A program made the position numbers and the translations under genes. 64,000 nt of DNA from contig DGQP01000002.1 of assembly GCA_002400415.1 (NCBI GenBank), forward strand, positions 124,001-188,000, given 5' to 3'. This document shows, in pieces, positions 1-7,228 of this stretch. Position 1 is the first letter of the stretch. Every line of letters starts with the position of its first letter. The DNA is from Chitinophagaceae bacterium UBA4411 (GTDB taxonomy: Bacteria; Bacteroidota; Bacteroidia; Chitinophagales; Chitinophagaceae). The notes below the pieces were generated by a model that was not told where the DNA came from, made no database searches, and was given only the letters and a program-made list of their open reading frames with translations.

Positions 1-315
1 CACTACCAGCAGAGCATCAAACCGTAAAAAATTGACACCATAACTTTCAATATCATCCTGTCTTATCCAATCTTTAATAATGACTTTCTCATCCAGGTGC
101 GTAATTCCATCCACTTCGATTGCCAGTTGCAGATCCTTGCAAAAGAAATCAACTATATAATTACTGATTGGCCGCTGCCTGTCAAAATCATATCCCATCA
201 TCTGCCCGTTCTTTAATTCATTCCAGAGTTTTACTTCTGAGAAGGTCATATTCTCCCGCAGTTTCTTTGCCAGTTCTTTCAGCTTCGGGTTGTATGGAAT
301 GATTTTTCGTTTCAT
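1..315 (-). CDS. DUF559 (Vsr-like fold) endonuclease-domain protein, partial at window edge
   Basis: The reading frame starts at the ATG at 315 (MKRKIIPYNPKLKELAK) and runs off the left edge after 105 residues without a stop. The visible part has the family hallmarks: a basic N-terminus, a segment resembling LRENMTFSEVKLWNELK, then YDFDRQRP and an acidic hydrophobic strand LAIEVDG followed by H. These match DUF559 proteins, which are predicted very-short-patch-repair-like nucleases; the cellular role of the family is not established. It lies in the same direction as the trp genes, 97 nt after the end of trpF, where trpB and trpA would be expected. Family assignment is firm; function is not. 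Confidence 0.8.
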   Translation of the reverse strand, partial: MKRKIIPYNPKLKELAKKLRENMTFSEVKLWNELKNGQMMGYDFDRQRPISNYIVDFFCKDLQLAIEVDGITHLDEKVIIKDWIRQDDIESYGVNFLRFDALLVV

Positions 316-355
316 AATTACCCACCCCAGCTTTTTAAAGAATTATATTCATTCA

Positions 356-376
356 ATCCGCCCTTCCGGGGAGGGG
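356..376. repeat. GC-rich dispersed palindrome between DUF559 gene and trpF
   Basis: The stretch CGCCCTTCCGGGGAGGGG is a C-run/G-run partial palindrome lying in the 97-nt gap between trpF and the DUF559 gene. It resembles the C/G-run palindromes near 1050, 26590 and 58650 and I treat it as one member of that dispersed family. It could also help end trpF transcription. Confidence 0.4.
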
Positions 377-412
377 ATGTTCACTAAAGCAGTCCATTCA
401 CTACTTCTCTTC

Positions 413-1135
413 TCACCCCTTCATATTCTTCACAAACTCTCTCAGTTTCTCCATATTCTTTACCCCGGCACTCACTTCAAACTTGCTGTTGATATCCACG
501 GCAAATAATTTCTTCGCCTCAGGCAACGCAGCAAATTCTTTCAGCTTCTCTTCATCACCCGGCTCAATACCCCCACTCAGGAAAAACAGTTTATTAATAT
601 TTGTTCCCTTCAGTACATTCCAGTCAAATTTTTTACCCGTACCGCCATATCCTGACCCCAGTGTATCGAACATATACATATCACATCCTTCATGAAAGGG
701 CCTTACCATCCAGTCGATCGGGTCATTATCACTCAGCCGGAAAGCTTTGATCACCGATACATAGTTGGCCACTTTTTCACAGAACCGTTCCGATTCATCG
801 CCATGCAGCTGCACCATATCCAGCCGGTAATCTTCCACCGTCTGCATCAGCTCTTCATACGGCATATTGACAAAGACCCCCACTTTCCCGATACGGCCAC
901 CGGTCTTTTTCATTTTCTCCGGGCTGATCTTCTTACGCACAAACCTTGGTGACTTTTCATAGAAAATGAAGCCCGCCAGGTCAACCCCCATTTCATCCAG
1001 GGCATTTACCTGCTCGGGCAATGTCATGCCACACACTTTAATTCGCATGCCCCCCCGCCCCCTGGAGGGGGAGTCAGCGACATGCTCTTGCCCGATACCT
1101 GTTTCATTACTGTGCTTTTGCTCCATAGATTTCAT
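413..1135 (-). CDS. trpF: Phosphoribosylanthranilate isomerase with extra N-terminal segment
   Basis: TrpF catalyses the Amadori rearrangement of N-(5-phosphoribosyl)anthranilate to CdRP, the third step from chorismate to tryptophan. The normal domain begins MRIKVCGMT (catalytic Cys in KVCGMT) at the ATG at 1048; the C-terminal phosphate-binding part includes LSGGIEP and AVDINSKFE. The frame is open for 29 more codons upstream to an ATG at 1135, which has a good AGGAG six nt ahead and whose ATGA overlaps the stop of a 26-codon frame following trpC. The extension is low-complexity (SPSRGRGG is encoded by a C/G-run repeat) and looks like an inserted repeat read in frame. The start is therefore uncertain: 1135 by ribosome-site context, 1048 by family length (about 205-210 residues). 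Confidence 0.9.
   Translation of the reverse strand: MKSMEQKHSNETGIGQEHVADSPSRGRGGMRIKVCGMTLPEQVNALDEMGVDLAGFIFYEKSPRFVRKKISPEKMKKTGGRIGKVGVFVNMPYEELMQTVEDYRLDMVQLHGDESERFCEKVANYVSVIKAFRLSDNDPIDWMVRPFHEGCDMYMFDTLGSGYGGTGKKFDWNVLKGTNINKLFFLSGGIEPGDEEKLKEFAALPEAKKLFAVDINSKFEVSAGVKNMEKLREFVKNMKG
1049..1132. repeat. Dispersed repeat inserted at the 5' end of trpF
   Basis: Between the two possible trpF starts lies about 84 nt ending in a C-run/G-run palindrome (1051-1072). It has no counterpart in the TrpF family and shares its C/G-run core with repeats near 356, 26590 and 58650. It is a whole number of codons and free of stops, so TrpF can be translated through it. Confidence 0.5.
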
Positions 1136-1212
1136 GTTAAACTCCTGTACCTTTCCTTCAGGAAAGCCGGAGTGTTTAATAAATCAGCAAAAGCAATCGT
1201 ATAGATAATCAT
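1132..1212 (-). CDS. Possible 26-residue frame linking trpC and trpF
   Basis: The ATG directly abuts the trpC stop (TGAATG) and the TGA overlaps the upstream trpF ATG (ATGA). The frame would encode MIIYTIAFADLLNTPAFLKE and six more residues, which I do not recognise. The two tight junctions suggest it could act as a translational bridge between trpC and trpF; it may equally be a chance frame in a 77-nt spacer, so confidence is low. Confidence 0.25.
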   Translation of the reverse strand: MIIYTIAFADLLNTPAFLKERYRSLT

Positions 1213-2016
1213 TCATTCGCTAACCCGCTGCAGGTCGATCACAAACTGTTCAAAAGCCAGCCCGGGATATTCTTTCTTCATAAAATTCTCACCGATCAAA
1301 AATCCTTTGAAACCTGCTTTCCTTAAAGTTACGATCGTCTGCACATCACTGATACCGCTTTCTGCCACCGCCGGTTTTTCCGTTGGTATTTTGTTGATAA
1401 GCCCCAGCGATATGTCAATATCCACTTCAAATGTCTTCAGGTTGCGGTTATTCACTCCCACCATATCCACGTCCGTACAAATATGATCCAGCTCTTCCTC
1501 ATTATGAATCTCCAGCAGTACTTCCAGCCCGATACTTTTGGCATAGGCCGCAAACTGTTTTACTTCGCTTTTAGTTAAGCAAGCAGCAATTAACAAAATC
1601 ACATCAGCTCCAAAAGCTTTCGCTTCTGCTATCTGCCATGGATCCACGATAAAATCTTTTCGCAGCACCGGTATATCCGAGATCACTTTGGTCTGGATCA
1701 GGTCATCGAGGTCGCCGCCAAAGAATTCTTCATCGGTCAATACAGAAATACCGGCGGCACCCAAATCATTATAAGCTCTTACCACCGGCTCCACTTCCAG
1801 CTCTTTTGTTTTGAACCAGCCTTTACTGGGGCTCTTCCGTTTGAATTCTGCAATGATCCCGGTGCTGTCCTCCGCCAGCAGGCTTTGTTTCAGTGAACGG
1901 TTACTGATTTTCCAGAAAAATCCGTCTCTTTCAAACCGTTCAACAGAACTCAGCGGTTTGAATTTCTCTATCTCCTTTCTCTTATTCGCAATAATTGTAT
2001 CTAATATCGTACTCAT
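1213..2016 (-). CDS. trpC: Indole-3-glycerol phosphate synthase
   Basis: TrpC decarboxylates and closes CdRP to indole-3-glycerol phosphate, step four of tryptophan synthesis, in the cytoplasm. The 267-residue protein is full length for a monofunctional TIM-barrel TrpC. Visible motifs are AEFKRKSPSKG (catalytic Glu and Lys of strand 1), VLRKDFIVDPWQI with the catalytic Lys, VGVNNRNLKTFEV, and AESGISD for phosphate binding. Its ATG overlaps the trpD stop by 4 nt, so the two are translationally coupled. The order E-G-D-C-F matches other Bacteroidota trp operons. Confidence 0.97.
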   Translation of the reverse strand: MSTILDTIIANKRKEIEKFKPLSSVERFERDGFFWKISNRSLKQSLLAEDSTGIIAEFKRKSPSKGWFKTKELEVEPVVRAYNDLGAAGISVLTDEEFFGGDLDDLIQTKVISDIPVLRKDFIVDPWQIAEAKAFGADVILLIAACLTKSEVKQFAAYAKSIGLEVLLEIHNEEELDHICTDVDMVGVNNRNLKTFEVDIDISLGLINKIPTEKPAVAESGISDVQTIVTLRKAGFKGFLIGENFMKKEYPGLAFEQFVIDLQRVSE

Positions 2017-3005
2017 TGTAAGTCTATCAGTTTTTTCAATGATGCATTTGCTTTCCCGCTTTCCAGGCTTTCCACGGCGGCATGATAGGCCCCGTCATAG
2101 TTTGCATAATTGCCGGTGCAATATAAAGCCATCGCGGCATTTGCCAGCACCACCGCATTCTGGGCCCAGCTGCCTTCACCACTGACTATTTTAACAAAGA
2201 TCTTTGCCGCTTCTTCAAGGCTGTTACCACCCTGTATATCCTGCGGATCAACGGTTCGTTTACCCAATTGCTCTGCTGTCATGATCCTTTCACCTTCATT
2301 CGTGATGACTTTGGTATCATTGGTCAGCGATATTTCATCATATCCATCTAAGCTGTGAATGATGGTAAACGATTTCTCCGTCTGCTGCAACAGGTAATTG
2401 TAGATACGGGCCATCTCCAGGCTAAACACACCCACCAGCTGAAAAGCCGGGTCAGCCGGGTTCACCATCGGCCCGAGCATATTAAAAAAGGTCCGCATGG
2501 CCAGGTTCTTCCGGATCGGCCCTACTGCTTTCAATGCCGGATGAAACAGGGGCGCATGTAAAAAACAGATGCCTGCTTCTTCCACTTCCCTTTTCAGTTT
2601 ATCATTATCCGCTTTGAATTTATAGCCGAGCTGCTCCATCACATTCGATGCACCACTTACTGAAGAAGCGCCATAGTTACCATGCTTGGCTACTTTTTGC
2701 CCGGTTCCTGCCACAATAAAACAACTGAGGGTGGAGATATTGAATGTGTTCTTCCCGTCACCGCCGGTACCAACAATATCGGTTGTGCTATGCCCGCCAA
2801 GGTTAACCGGCACGCATAATTCCAGCAACGCATCCCGGAATCCCTGCAATTCTTCAATGGTGATACTACGCATAAGATAGACTGTCATGAAGGCCGTTAC
2901 TTCATGCTCATTGTAAATACCTTTCCCGATATTCACCAGTACTTCTTTTGCCCTGTCACGGCTTAGCGTTTTGTGTTCAAAAAGATATTGTAAAACCTTT
3001 TTCAT
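2013..3005 (-). CDS. trpD: Anthranilate phosphoribosyltransferase
   Basis: TrpD transfers the phosphoribosyl group of PRPP to anthranilate, step two of tryptophan synthesis. The 330-residue protein has the PRPP-binding GTGGDGKNTFNIST, the KHGNYGASSVSG loop that binds both substrates, and the RTFFNMLGPMVNP segment, all diagnostic of the family. It follows trpG after a 115-nt repeat-filled gap and overlaps trpC by 4 nt. No fusion to TrpG is present; the glutamine amidotransferase is a separate gene. Confidence 0.97.
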   Translation of the reverse strand: MKKVLQYLFEHKTLSRDRAKEVLVNIGKGIYNEHEVTAFMTVYLMRSITIEELQGFRDALLELCVPVNLGGHSTTDIVGTGGDGKNTFNISTLSCFIVAGTGQKVAKHGNYGASSVSGASNVMEQLGYKFKADNDKLKREVEEAGICFLHAPLFHPALKAVGPIRKNLAMRTFFNMLGPMVNPADPAFQLVGVFSLEMARIYNYLLQQTEKSFTIIHSLDGYDEISLTNDTKVITNEGERIMTAEQLGKRTVDPQDIQGGNSLEEAAKIFVKIVSGEGSWAQNAVVLANAAMALYCTGNYANYDGAYHAAVESLESGKANASLKKLIDLQ

Positions 3006-3011
3006 ATTTTT

Positions 3012-3112
3012 TATTCTTCTTTGTGCCCCCGTGCCTTACTGTCTTTGTGTTTCAAAATAAGAAAGACTTGAGACACGGAGGCACCAAGACACTAAAGCAC
3101 AGAGCTTATTTT
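3012..3112. repeat. Dispersed imperfect inverted repeat between trpG and trpD
   Basis: The gap holds two arms of the same sequence family (CTTTGTGCCCCCGTGCC on one side; on the other, in reverse complement, a run of GTGTCTTGGTGCCTCCGTG type), facing each other around a central GTTTCAAAATAAGAAAG. Such 'tttgtgcctttgtg' repeats are common between genes in Bacteroidota. No gene is present here. Confidence 0.5.
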
Positions 3113-3120
3113 CAAGCAAA

Positions 3121-3702
3121 TCAGTTTTTCACCCAGTTCCTCAAAATCGTTTCTCCCATCGGCGTCAATACACTCTCGGGGTGAAACTGCACGCCCTGCA
3201 CATCAAAAGTTTTATGCTGCAAAGCCATGATATAACCATTCTCATCCCTTGCTGTCACTTCTAATTCTTCAGGAAAACCTTCATCAGCAACTATCCAGCT
3301 ATGATAACGTCCAACTTCCAATTCATCAGATAATCCATTAAATAAATAACTCCGTATTTCCCGCTTCGGACTTCCGACTTCTATCTTCGTAGCCACCCCA
3401 TGATATACGGTACTTAAATTTTCCAGTTTGCCTCCAAAAGCTTCGCCTATTGCCTGGTGACCGAGACAAACGCCCAGTATACTTTTGGCAGCTGCATATT
3501 CTTTGATCAGTGGTAATAATAATCCGGCTTCTTCCGGTATACCCGGGCCTGGTGATAAGATGATCTTATCATAAGCTTTCACCTGCTCCAATGGCAACTG
3601 GTCGTTACGGAATACATCCACTTTACCGTGAATGATTTTCTCCACCAGGTGCACGAGGTTATAAGTAAAAGAATCGTAATTATCGAATACTAATATTTTC
3701 AT
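3121..3702 (-). CDS. trpG: Anthranilate synthase component II (glutamine amidotransferase)
   Basis: This subunit hydrolyses glutamine and passes ammonia to TrpE. The start at 3702 (MKILVFDNYDSFTYNLV) is the family start. The class I amidotransferase triad is visible: Cys79 in GVCLGHQ, and His174 and Glu176 in QFHPES. The 193-residue length is normal or slightly long. Residues about 105-116 (KIEVGSPKREIR) are encoded by DNA resembling a dispersed 'gaagtcggaagtccgaag' repeat, so part of this surface loop may come from a repeat insertion. It lies 59 nt after trpE; both genes share GGGTATGAA at their starts. Orthologues can also serve folate synthesis (PabA), but the operon points to tryptophan. 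Confidence 0.95.
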   Translation of the reverse strand: MKILVFDNYDSFTYNLVHLVEKIIHGKVDVFRNDQLPLEQVKAYDKIILSPGPGIPEEAGLLLPLIKEYAAAKSILGVCLGHQAIGEAFGGKLENLSTVYHGVATKIEVGSPKREIRSYLFNGLSDELEVGRYHSWIVADEGFPEELEVTARDENGYIMALQHKTFDVQGVQFHPESVLTPMGETILRNWVKN

Positions 3703-3761
3703 ACCCTTGAAAAGTTCATGGTTCATCGTTCATGGCTAACAACCATAAAGGATGAACCCGT

Positions 3762-5174
3762 TTATAATGTCTCTGCTATCTCAATCGCTTTTTTTAATGC
3801 TCCCAGTTTATTGTTCACTTCCTGCAATTCATTTTCCGGCACAGAAGCCACCACCACACCGGCGCCTGCCTGGCAGGTCAGTGTATTGTTCTTACTCAAA
3901 AACGTCCTGATCATAATGGCATGATTACAGCTGCCGTCAAACCCGGTAAAGCCAATAGCGCCGCCATAATAACTCCTGTCCGTTGGTTCATAACTGTTGA
4001 TCAGCTGCATGGCTTTGATCTTGGGTGCACCGCTGAGTGTGCCCGCCGGAAATGTTTTAGCAACTAATTCAAAAGGATTGCTGCCGGCTCTCACTTTACC
4101 CGTTACCTCGCTTACCAAATGAATGACATGTGAATAGTATTGCACCTGCTTATAATGCGCCACCAGCACTTCATCACACAACCGGCTGAGGTCATTGCGG
4201 GCCAGGTCCACCAGCATCACATGCTCTGCATTCTCTTTGGCATCTTTTAATAAACGTTCCGTTTCCAGCCGGTCCGTTTCGTCATCACCGGTTCTTCTGA
4301 ACGTACCTGCTATCGGGTGCAGCACTGCTTTCCCGTTCTGAATGACCAGTTGCGCTTCGGGAGAAGAACCCATCAGTTTATAATCACCATAATCAAAGAA
4401 AAATAAGTAGGGAGAAGGGTTAATGCTGCGCAGGGCTCTGTACACATTGAATTCATCACCCGTGAAGCCCTGCTGGAAACGACGGCTGAGAACGATCTGG
4501 AACACATCGCCCCGGTGACAACTGGCAATTCCTTTTTGCACCATTGCTTTATATTCCTCACCGGTCATATTGGATGTTTCCTCCCCTTTTTTCCTGAAGG
4601 GATAAACCGGAACATCCTTACCCCTGATCAGTGACTCCACAACTGCCAACTCACTTTCAATTCCTTTGATGCTATTTTCACAGATGAATAACTCGTCTTT
4701 GAAATGATTGAAGGCAATAACGTATTGGTACAGCCGGTACCGCATTAAGGGAATAACTGCAGATGAGCTGTGAGCGGCAAGATGAACCGTATCAAAAAAC
4801 TGCACAGCATCATAAGCGGTATACCCAAATAAGCCCTGTGCAAATTTTGCCTCTTTGGTTGCCGTAGTACTGATCTCAAATTTTTGCATGAAATCCCATA
4901 ACAATTGCGGCACGGAACCCGGATCACTGATCGCCACTTTTTCCGGTTGTTTCCCCGGCAGTTTGAATTCAATACTGCTGGCTGAACTGATCTCCATCCC
5001 GGCAATCGCATTGATGCCGATAAATGACCAGCTGTTTTCTGCGGAATGATGATCGGTACTTTCCAGCAGCACGGTATCCCGGAACCGGTCCCGCAGCCGC
5101 AGGTAAATACCCACCGGGGTGAACACATCTGCCAGCATTCTTTTTGCACTGGTATTAATCACTATTTTCTTCAT
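3762..5174 (-). CDS. trpE: Anthranilate synthase component I
   Basis: TrpE converts chorismate and ammonia (from TrpG) to anthranilate, the committed step. The 470-residue protein has the chorismate-binding core: LHPIAGTFRRTGDD, HVMLVDLARNDLSR, and the TFPAGTLSGAPKIKAM signature near residues 373-388. The N-terminal LLESTDHHSAENSWSFIG contains the LLES...S feedback-inhibitor (Trp) binding region, so allosteric control is likely. I chose the ATG at 5174, preceded by GAAAGGG; a start nine codons upstream would overlap the leader hairpin and lacks family support. Expression is probably set by the attenuator at 5198-5318. Confidence 0.97.
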   Translation of the reverse strand: MKKIVINTSAKRMLADVFTPVGIYLRLRDRFRDTVLLESTDHHSAENSWSFIGINAIAGMEISSASSIEFKLPGKQPEKVAISDPGSVPQLLWDFMQKFEISTTATKEAKFAQGLFGYTAYDAVQFFDTVHLAAHSSSAVIPLMRYRLYQYVIAFNHFKDELFICENSIKGIESELAVVESLIRGKDVPVYPFRKKGEETSNMTGEEYKAMVQKGIASCHRGDVFQIVLSRRFQQGFTGDEFNVYRALRSINPSPYLFFFDYGDYKLMGSSPEAQLVIQNGKAVLHPIAGTFRRTGDDETDRLETERLLKDAKENAEHVMLVDLARNDLSRLCDEVLVAHYKQVQYYSHVIHLVSEVTGKVRAGSNPFELVAKTFPAGTLSGAPKIKAMQLINSYEPTDRSYYGGAIGFTGFDGSCNHAIMIRTFLSKNNTLTCQAGAGVVVASVPENELQEVNNKLGALKKAIEIAETL

Positions 5175-5197
5175 ACCCTTTCTTCCTTGTTTGAATG

Positions 5198-5226
5198 ACA
5201 AAGCCCCGGATAGTCCGGGGCTTTGT
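5198..5226 (-). terminator. trp attenuator hairpin
   Basis: A perfect 13-bp stem (ACAAAGCCCCGGA / TCCGGGGCTTTGT) with a 3-nt loop lies 24 nt ahead of trpE, on the transcript downstream of the Trp-codon leader peptide. The distal arm ends in CTTTGTCATT, a weak U-rich tract. The first arm (ACAAAGCCCC) can instead pair with AGGGGTTTGT at the end of the leader reading frame (5261-5270; nine base pairs, one bulge), giving a mutually exclusive antiterminator. Terminator activity is inferred; the tail is poorer in U than a textbook terminator. Confidence 0.8.
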
Positions 5227-5258
5227 AGTAATATGCTTTTATAAACATAGTAATGACC

Positions 5259-5318
5259 TTACAAACCCCTTAGAGTTGTATGCCACCACCACTGATTATG
5301 TACAAGTATTTTGTTCAT
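5259..5318 (-). CDS. trpL: trp leader peptide with three consecutive Trp codons
   Basis: A 19-residue frame, MNKILVHNQWWWHTTLRGL, ends 33 nt before the attenuator hairpin and 84 nt before trpE. Three tandem TGG codons in a short frame directly ahead of trpE are the hallmark of ribosome-mediated attenuation: scarcity of charged tRNA-Trp would stall the ribosome at WWW and leave the AGGGGTTTGT segment at the stop codon free to pair with the hairpin's first arm. The ATG lies 7 nt after a consensus TAnnTTTG box, so the message may have almost no 5' leader. Confidence 0.85.
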   Translation of the reverse strand: MNKILVHNQWWWHTTLRGL

Positions 5319-5325
5319 TGCATTA

Positions 5326-5356
5326 CAAATATAAAAGCAAAACCATTATCGCCAAA
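5326..5356 (-). promoter_or_regulatory. Bacteroidota consensus promoter of the trp operon
   Basis: On the minus strand TTTG (5353-5356), a 19-nt spacer and TATATTTG (5326-5333) match the Bacteroidota -33 TTTG / -7 TAnnTTTG promoter exactly. It points at the leader peptide, which begins 7 nt beyond the box. Start of transcription would be near 5320-5323. Confidence 0.75.
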
Positions 5357-5375
5357 TTCTTTTTAGATTTAACCC

Positions 5376-6146
5376 ATGAAATGGTCAAAATTGCTTCTTC
5401 TTTTGTTTATCCAGTTCCCTTTTCTTCTTTATGCCGGCGGAAAGGATACAGTTGTTAAAACAGTGGCGGTCTCGTTTACCTATTCAAAAAACATTTTCCC
5501 GGCAAGCTGGCAACCGGCCCCGATCAATGCAAGAGGTGAGATGATCAGTGCAGGTGAAGTGGTAAGAAGCAGGGAGGCAAGTATTCTCGCCTTAAAAAAA
5601 TACCCGGAAACACTGCTGGATAAAAATCTCCGGGCAGTATACTGGTTAAAGAATATGCGTTTTTATGATGTGGGATATGGCGGCACCAATTCCAACGATG
5701 CTTTGTTTCTTACTAACGATGGCGAAGCGCTGGGTTATACAATGAAGTATATGGAGCAAACCCTGCACCATGAATTCTCCAGCATCCTGTACAGGAATTA
5801 TAAAAAGCTGTTCGATGATTCCATATGGATCGCAGCCAATGCTTATAATTTTGATTACAATGATCCCGAAGCGGGTGTGGGTGCGATCCGGAAAAACGCC
5901 TCCTCGCAGGATATTGATACTGCCTATTGCACTATTGGTATGCTGACGCAGTATGCCATGTCGAGCCTGGAAAATGATCTGAACACTTTTGCGCAAAATC
6001 TTTTCTGCCCCTCGCCCGGCTTCTGGAAAACAGTGGATAGTTATCCCCGTATCCGTAAAAAGGTCAGTTTGCTGATCAGCTTTTATAATAAATTAGATAC
6101 TGTATTTACCGAAACCTATTTCAGGCAATTCGCCAACTCAAAATAA
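5376..6146 (+). CDS. Secreted protein resembling a zinc metallopeptidase with a broken HExxH
   Basis: A 256-residue protein with a signal peptide (MKWSKLLLLLFIQFPFLLYA, cleavage near residue 20). The middle contains TLHHEFSSILYRNY (residues 129-142), which looks like the HHEFAHIL-type zinc motif of Bacteroidota Peptidase_Mx1-like or SusD-associated metallohydrolases, but Ser136 replaces the second zinc His. Further on, QYAMSSLENDLNTFAQ (192-207) recalls the YAxSSxxEDxAE segment that follows in those families. The protein is probably an inactive or altered homologue, exported to the periplasm or surface. It diverges from trpL and is followed at once by a GNAT gene. The family link is my reading of short motifs, so moderately uncertain. 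Confidence 0.6.
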   Translation: MKWSKLLLLLFIQFPFLLYAGGKDTVVKTVAVSFTYSKNIFPASWQPAPINARGEMISAGEVVRSREASILALKKYPETLLDKNLRAVYWLKNMRFYDVGYGGTNSNDALFLTNDGEALGYTMKYMEQTLHHEFSSILYRNYKKLFDDSIWIAANAYNFDYNDPEAGVGAIRKNASSQDIDTAYCTIGMLTQYAMSSLENDLNTFAQNLFCPSPGFWKTVDSYPRIRKKVSLLISFYNKLDTVFTETYFRQFANSK

Positions 6147-6151
6147 ACAGC

Positions 6152-6433
6152 ATGCTTATTCAACATAAAAAAATTGGCAGCAAAGGATTGTTCTTTGTGC
6201 AGCAGGATGGAAATATTCTTGCAGAGATGACGTATACCATGCCTTCCCCGGAAAAAATGATCATTGACCATACGGAAGTAAGTGAAGAACTCCGGGGCCA
6301 GAATGTGGGTTATCAATTAGTTCATACTGCGGTTGAATATGCCAGAACGCATCACCTGAAAATTATCCCGCTTTGCCCCTTTGCCAGTGCCGTGTTTAAA
6401 AAGAAACCGGAGTACGCAGACGTTTTAGCCTGA
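6152..6433 (+). CDS. Small GNAT-like N-acetyltransferase
   Basis: A 93-residue protein of the short GCN5-like group (YjdJ/Acetyltransf_CG). It keeps the minimal fold: an N-terminal beta sheet, the acetyl-CoA loop region TEVSEELRGQNVGYQLVHTAVEYAR (R-G-Q-x-V-G matches the Q/RxxGxG/A motif) and CPFASAVFKKKPEY near the C-terminus, typical of the family. The substrate is unknown. It starts 5 nt after the preceding secreted protein gene, so they form an operon, and it ends tail to tail with the SDR gene in a TGATCA that holds both stop codons. Confidence 0.85.
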   Translation: MLIQHKKIGSKGLFFVQQDGNILAEMTYTMPSPEKMIIDHTEVSEELRGQNVGYQLVHTAVEYARTHHLKIIPLCPFASAVFKKKPEYADVLA

Positions 6434-7225
6434 TCATTTCGCCAGCCCCTTGCCAATGATCCCCCCGCTAACCTCGAGGGTGGTTCCATGTACGGCCCCG
6501 TTTTCTATAATAAACTTTACCGTAGCAACAATCTCATCGGTTTTCACTAATCGCCCGAGAGGTATTTCATGAATGATACCTTGTAAAATCTCCGGCCGGA
6601 TGGCGGTTAACAAAGCTGTCTCCACGTAACCCGGAGCTATTGCTGCCACCCTTATATTTTTGATCCCGCGGGCATGAAATTCACCGGCCAGTATTTTGGG
6701 CCACAGTGCCACTGCGGCTTTGGTGGAAGCATAGTTCAGTTGTCCCAGCTCTCCTGCTTTATTTATGGATGAAACCGGTATAAGCACTCCTTCCCATTTA
6801 TTATCCACCATCCTTATAGCTGCTTCCCGCAGTGTCAGGAAGACACCGGTCATATTCACATCAATCACCTGCTGCCATTGCTCCGTGGTCATAAATTTTT
6901 TTACTTTCCCGCTTTCCCTGTCGGGTGTAACGAGGAAGCTATCCCGGATAATACCCGCACAGGCCAGTACCACATTAATGCAGTCAAATTGTGCAACAGC
7001 AAAATCCATTAATGACTGGACAGATTGCTCTTCTGTTACATTTACTGCTTTTGCAACCACATTTCCCCCGGCATCCTTAATATTTTGTCTTACTGTTTCC
7101 AGCTTTTCTTCACTCCTATCGCCGAGGACAACTTTAGCCCCTGCAGCAGCCAGTGCAACAGCAGCGGCTGCTCCAATACCACTGGCAGCGCCTGTAATAA
7201 CAATAACCGATTCTTTTACCTGCAT
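6434..7225 (-). CDS. SDR family NAD(P)-dependent oxidoreductase (FabG-like)
   Basis: A 263-residue classical short-chain dehydrogenase. The cofactor motif TGAASGIG is at residues 11-18, the structural NVxxAG-like VLACAGI follows, and the catalytic Ser (VSSINKAG), Tyr and Lys (NYASTKAA) are intact; GGIIGKGLAK closes the fold. FabG-like enzymes reduce 3-oxoacyl thioesters or oxidise secondary alcohols. Position as the last gene of the minus-strand block with an acyl-CoA ligase and alpha/beta hydrolases suggests it acts on the CoA ester or alcohol derived from the imported compound; the actual substrate cannot be read from sequence. Confidence 0.9.
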   Translation of the reverse strand: MQVKESVIVITGAASGIGAAAAVALAAAGAKVVLGDRSEEKLETVRQNIKDAGGNVVAKAVNVTEEQSVQSLMDFAVAQFDCINVVLACAGIIRDSFLVTPDRESGKVKKFMTTEQWQQVIDVNMTGVFLTLREAAIRMVDNKWEGVLIPVSSINKAGELGQLNYASTKAAVALWPKILAGEFHARGIKNIRVAAIAPGYVETALLTAIRPEILQGIIHEIPLGRLVKTDEIVATVKFIIENGAVHGTTLEVSGGIIGKGLAK

Positions 7226-7228
7226 AGT

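Noticed and set aside
5175..5201. A longer TrpE start nine codons upstream (MSFKQGRKG)
   Set aside because: It would overlap the attenuator hairpin region, adds residues not seen in the family, and the ATG at 5174 has the better upstream sequence.
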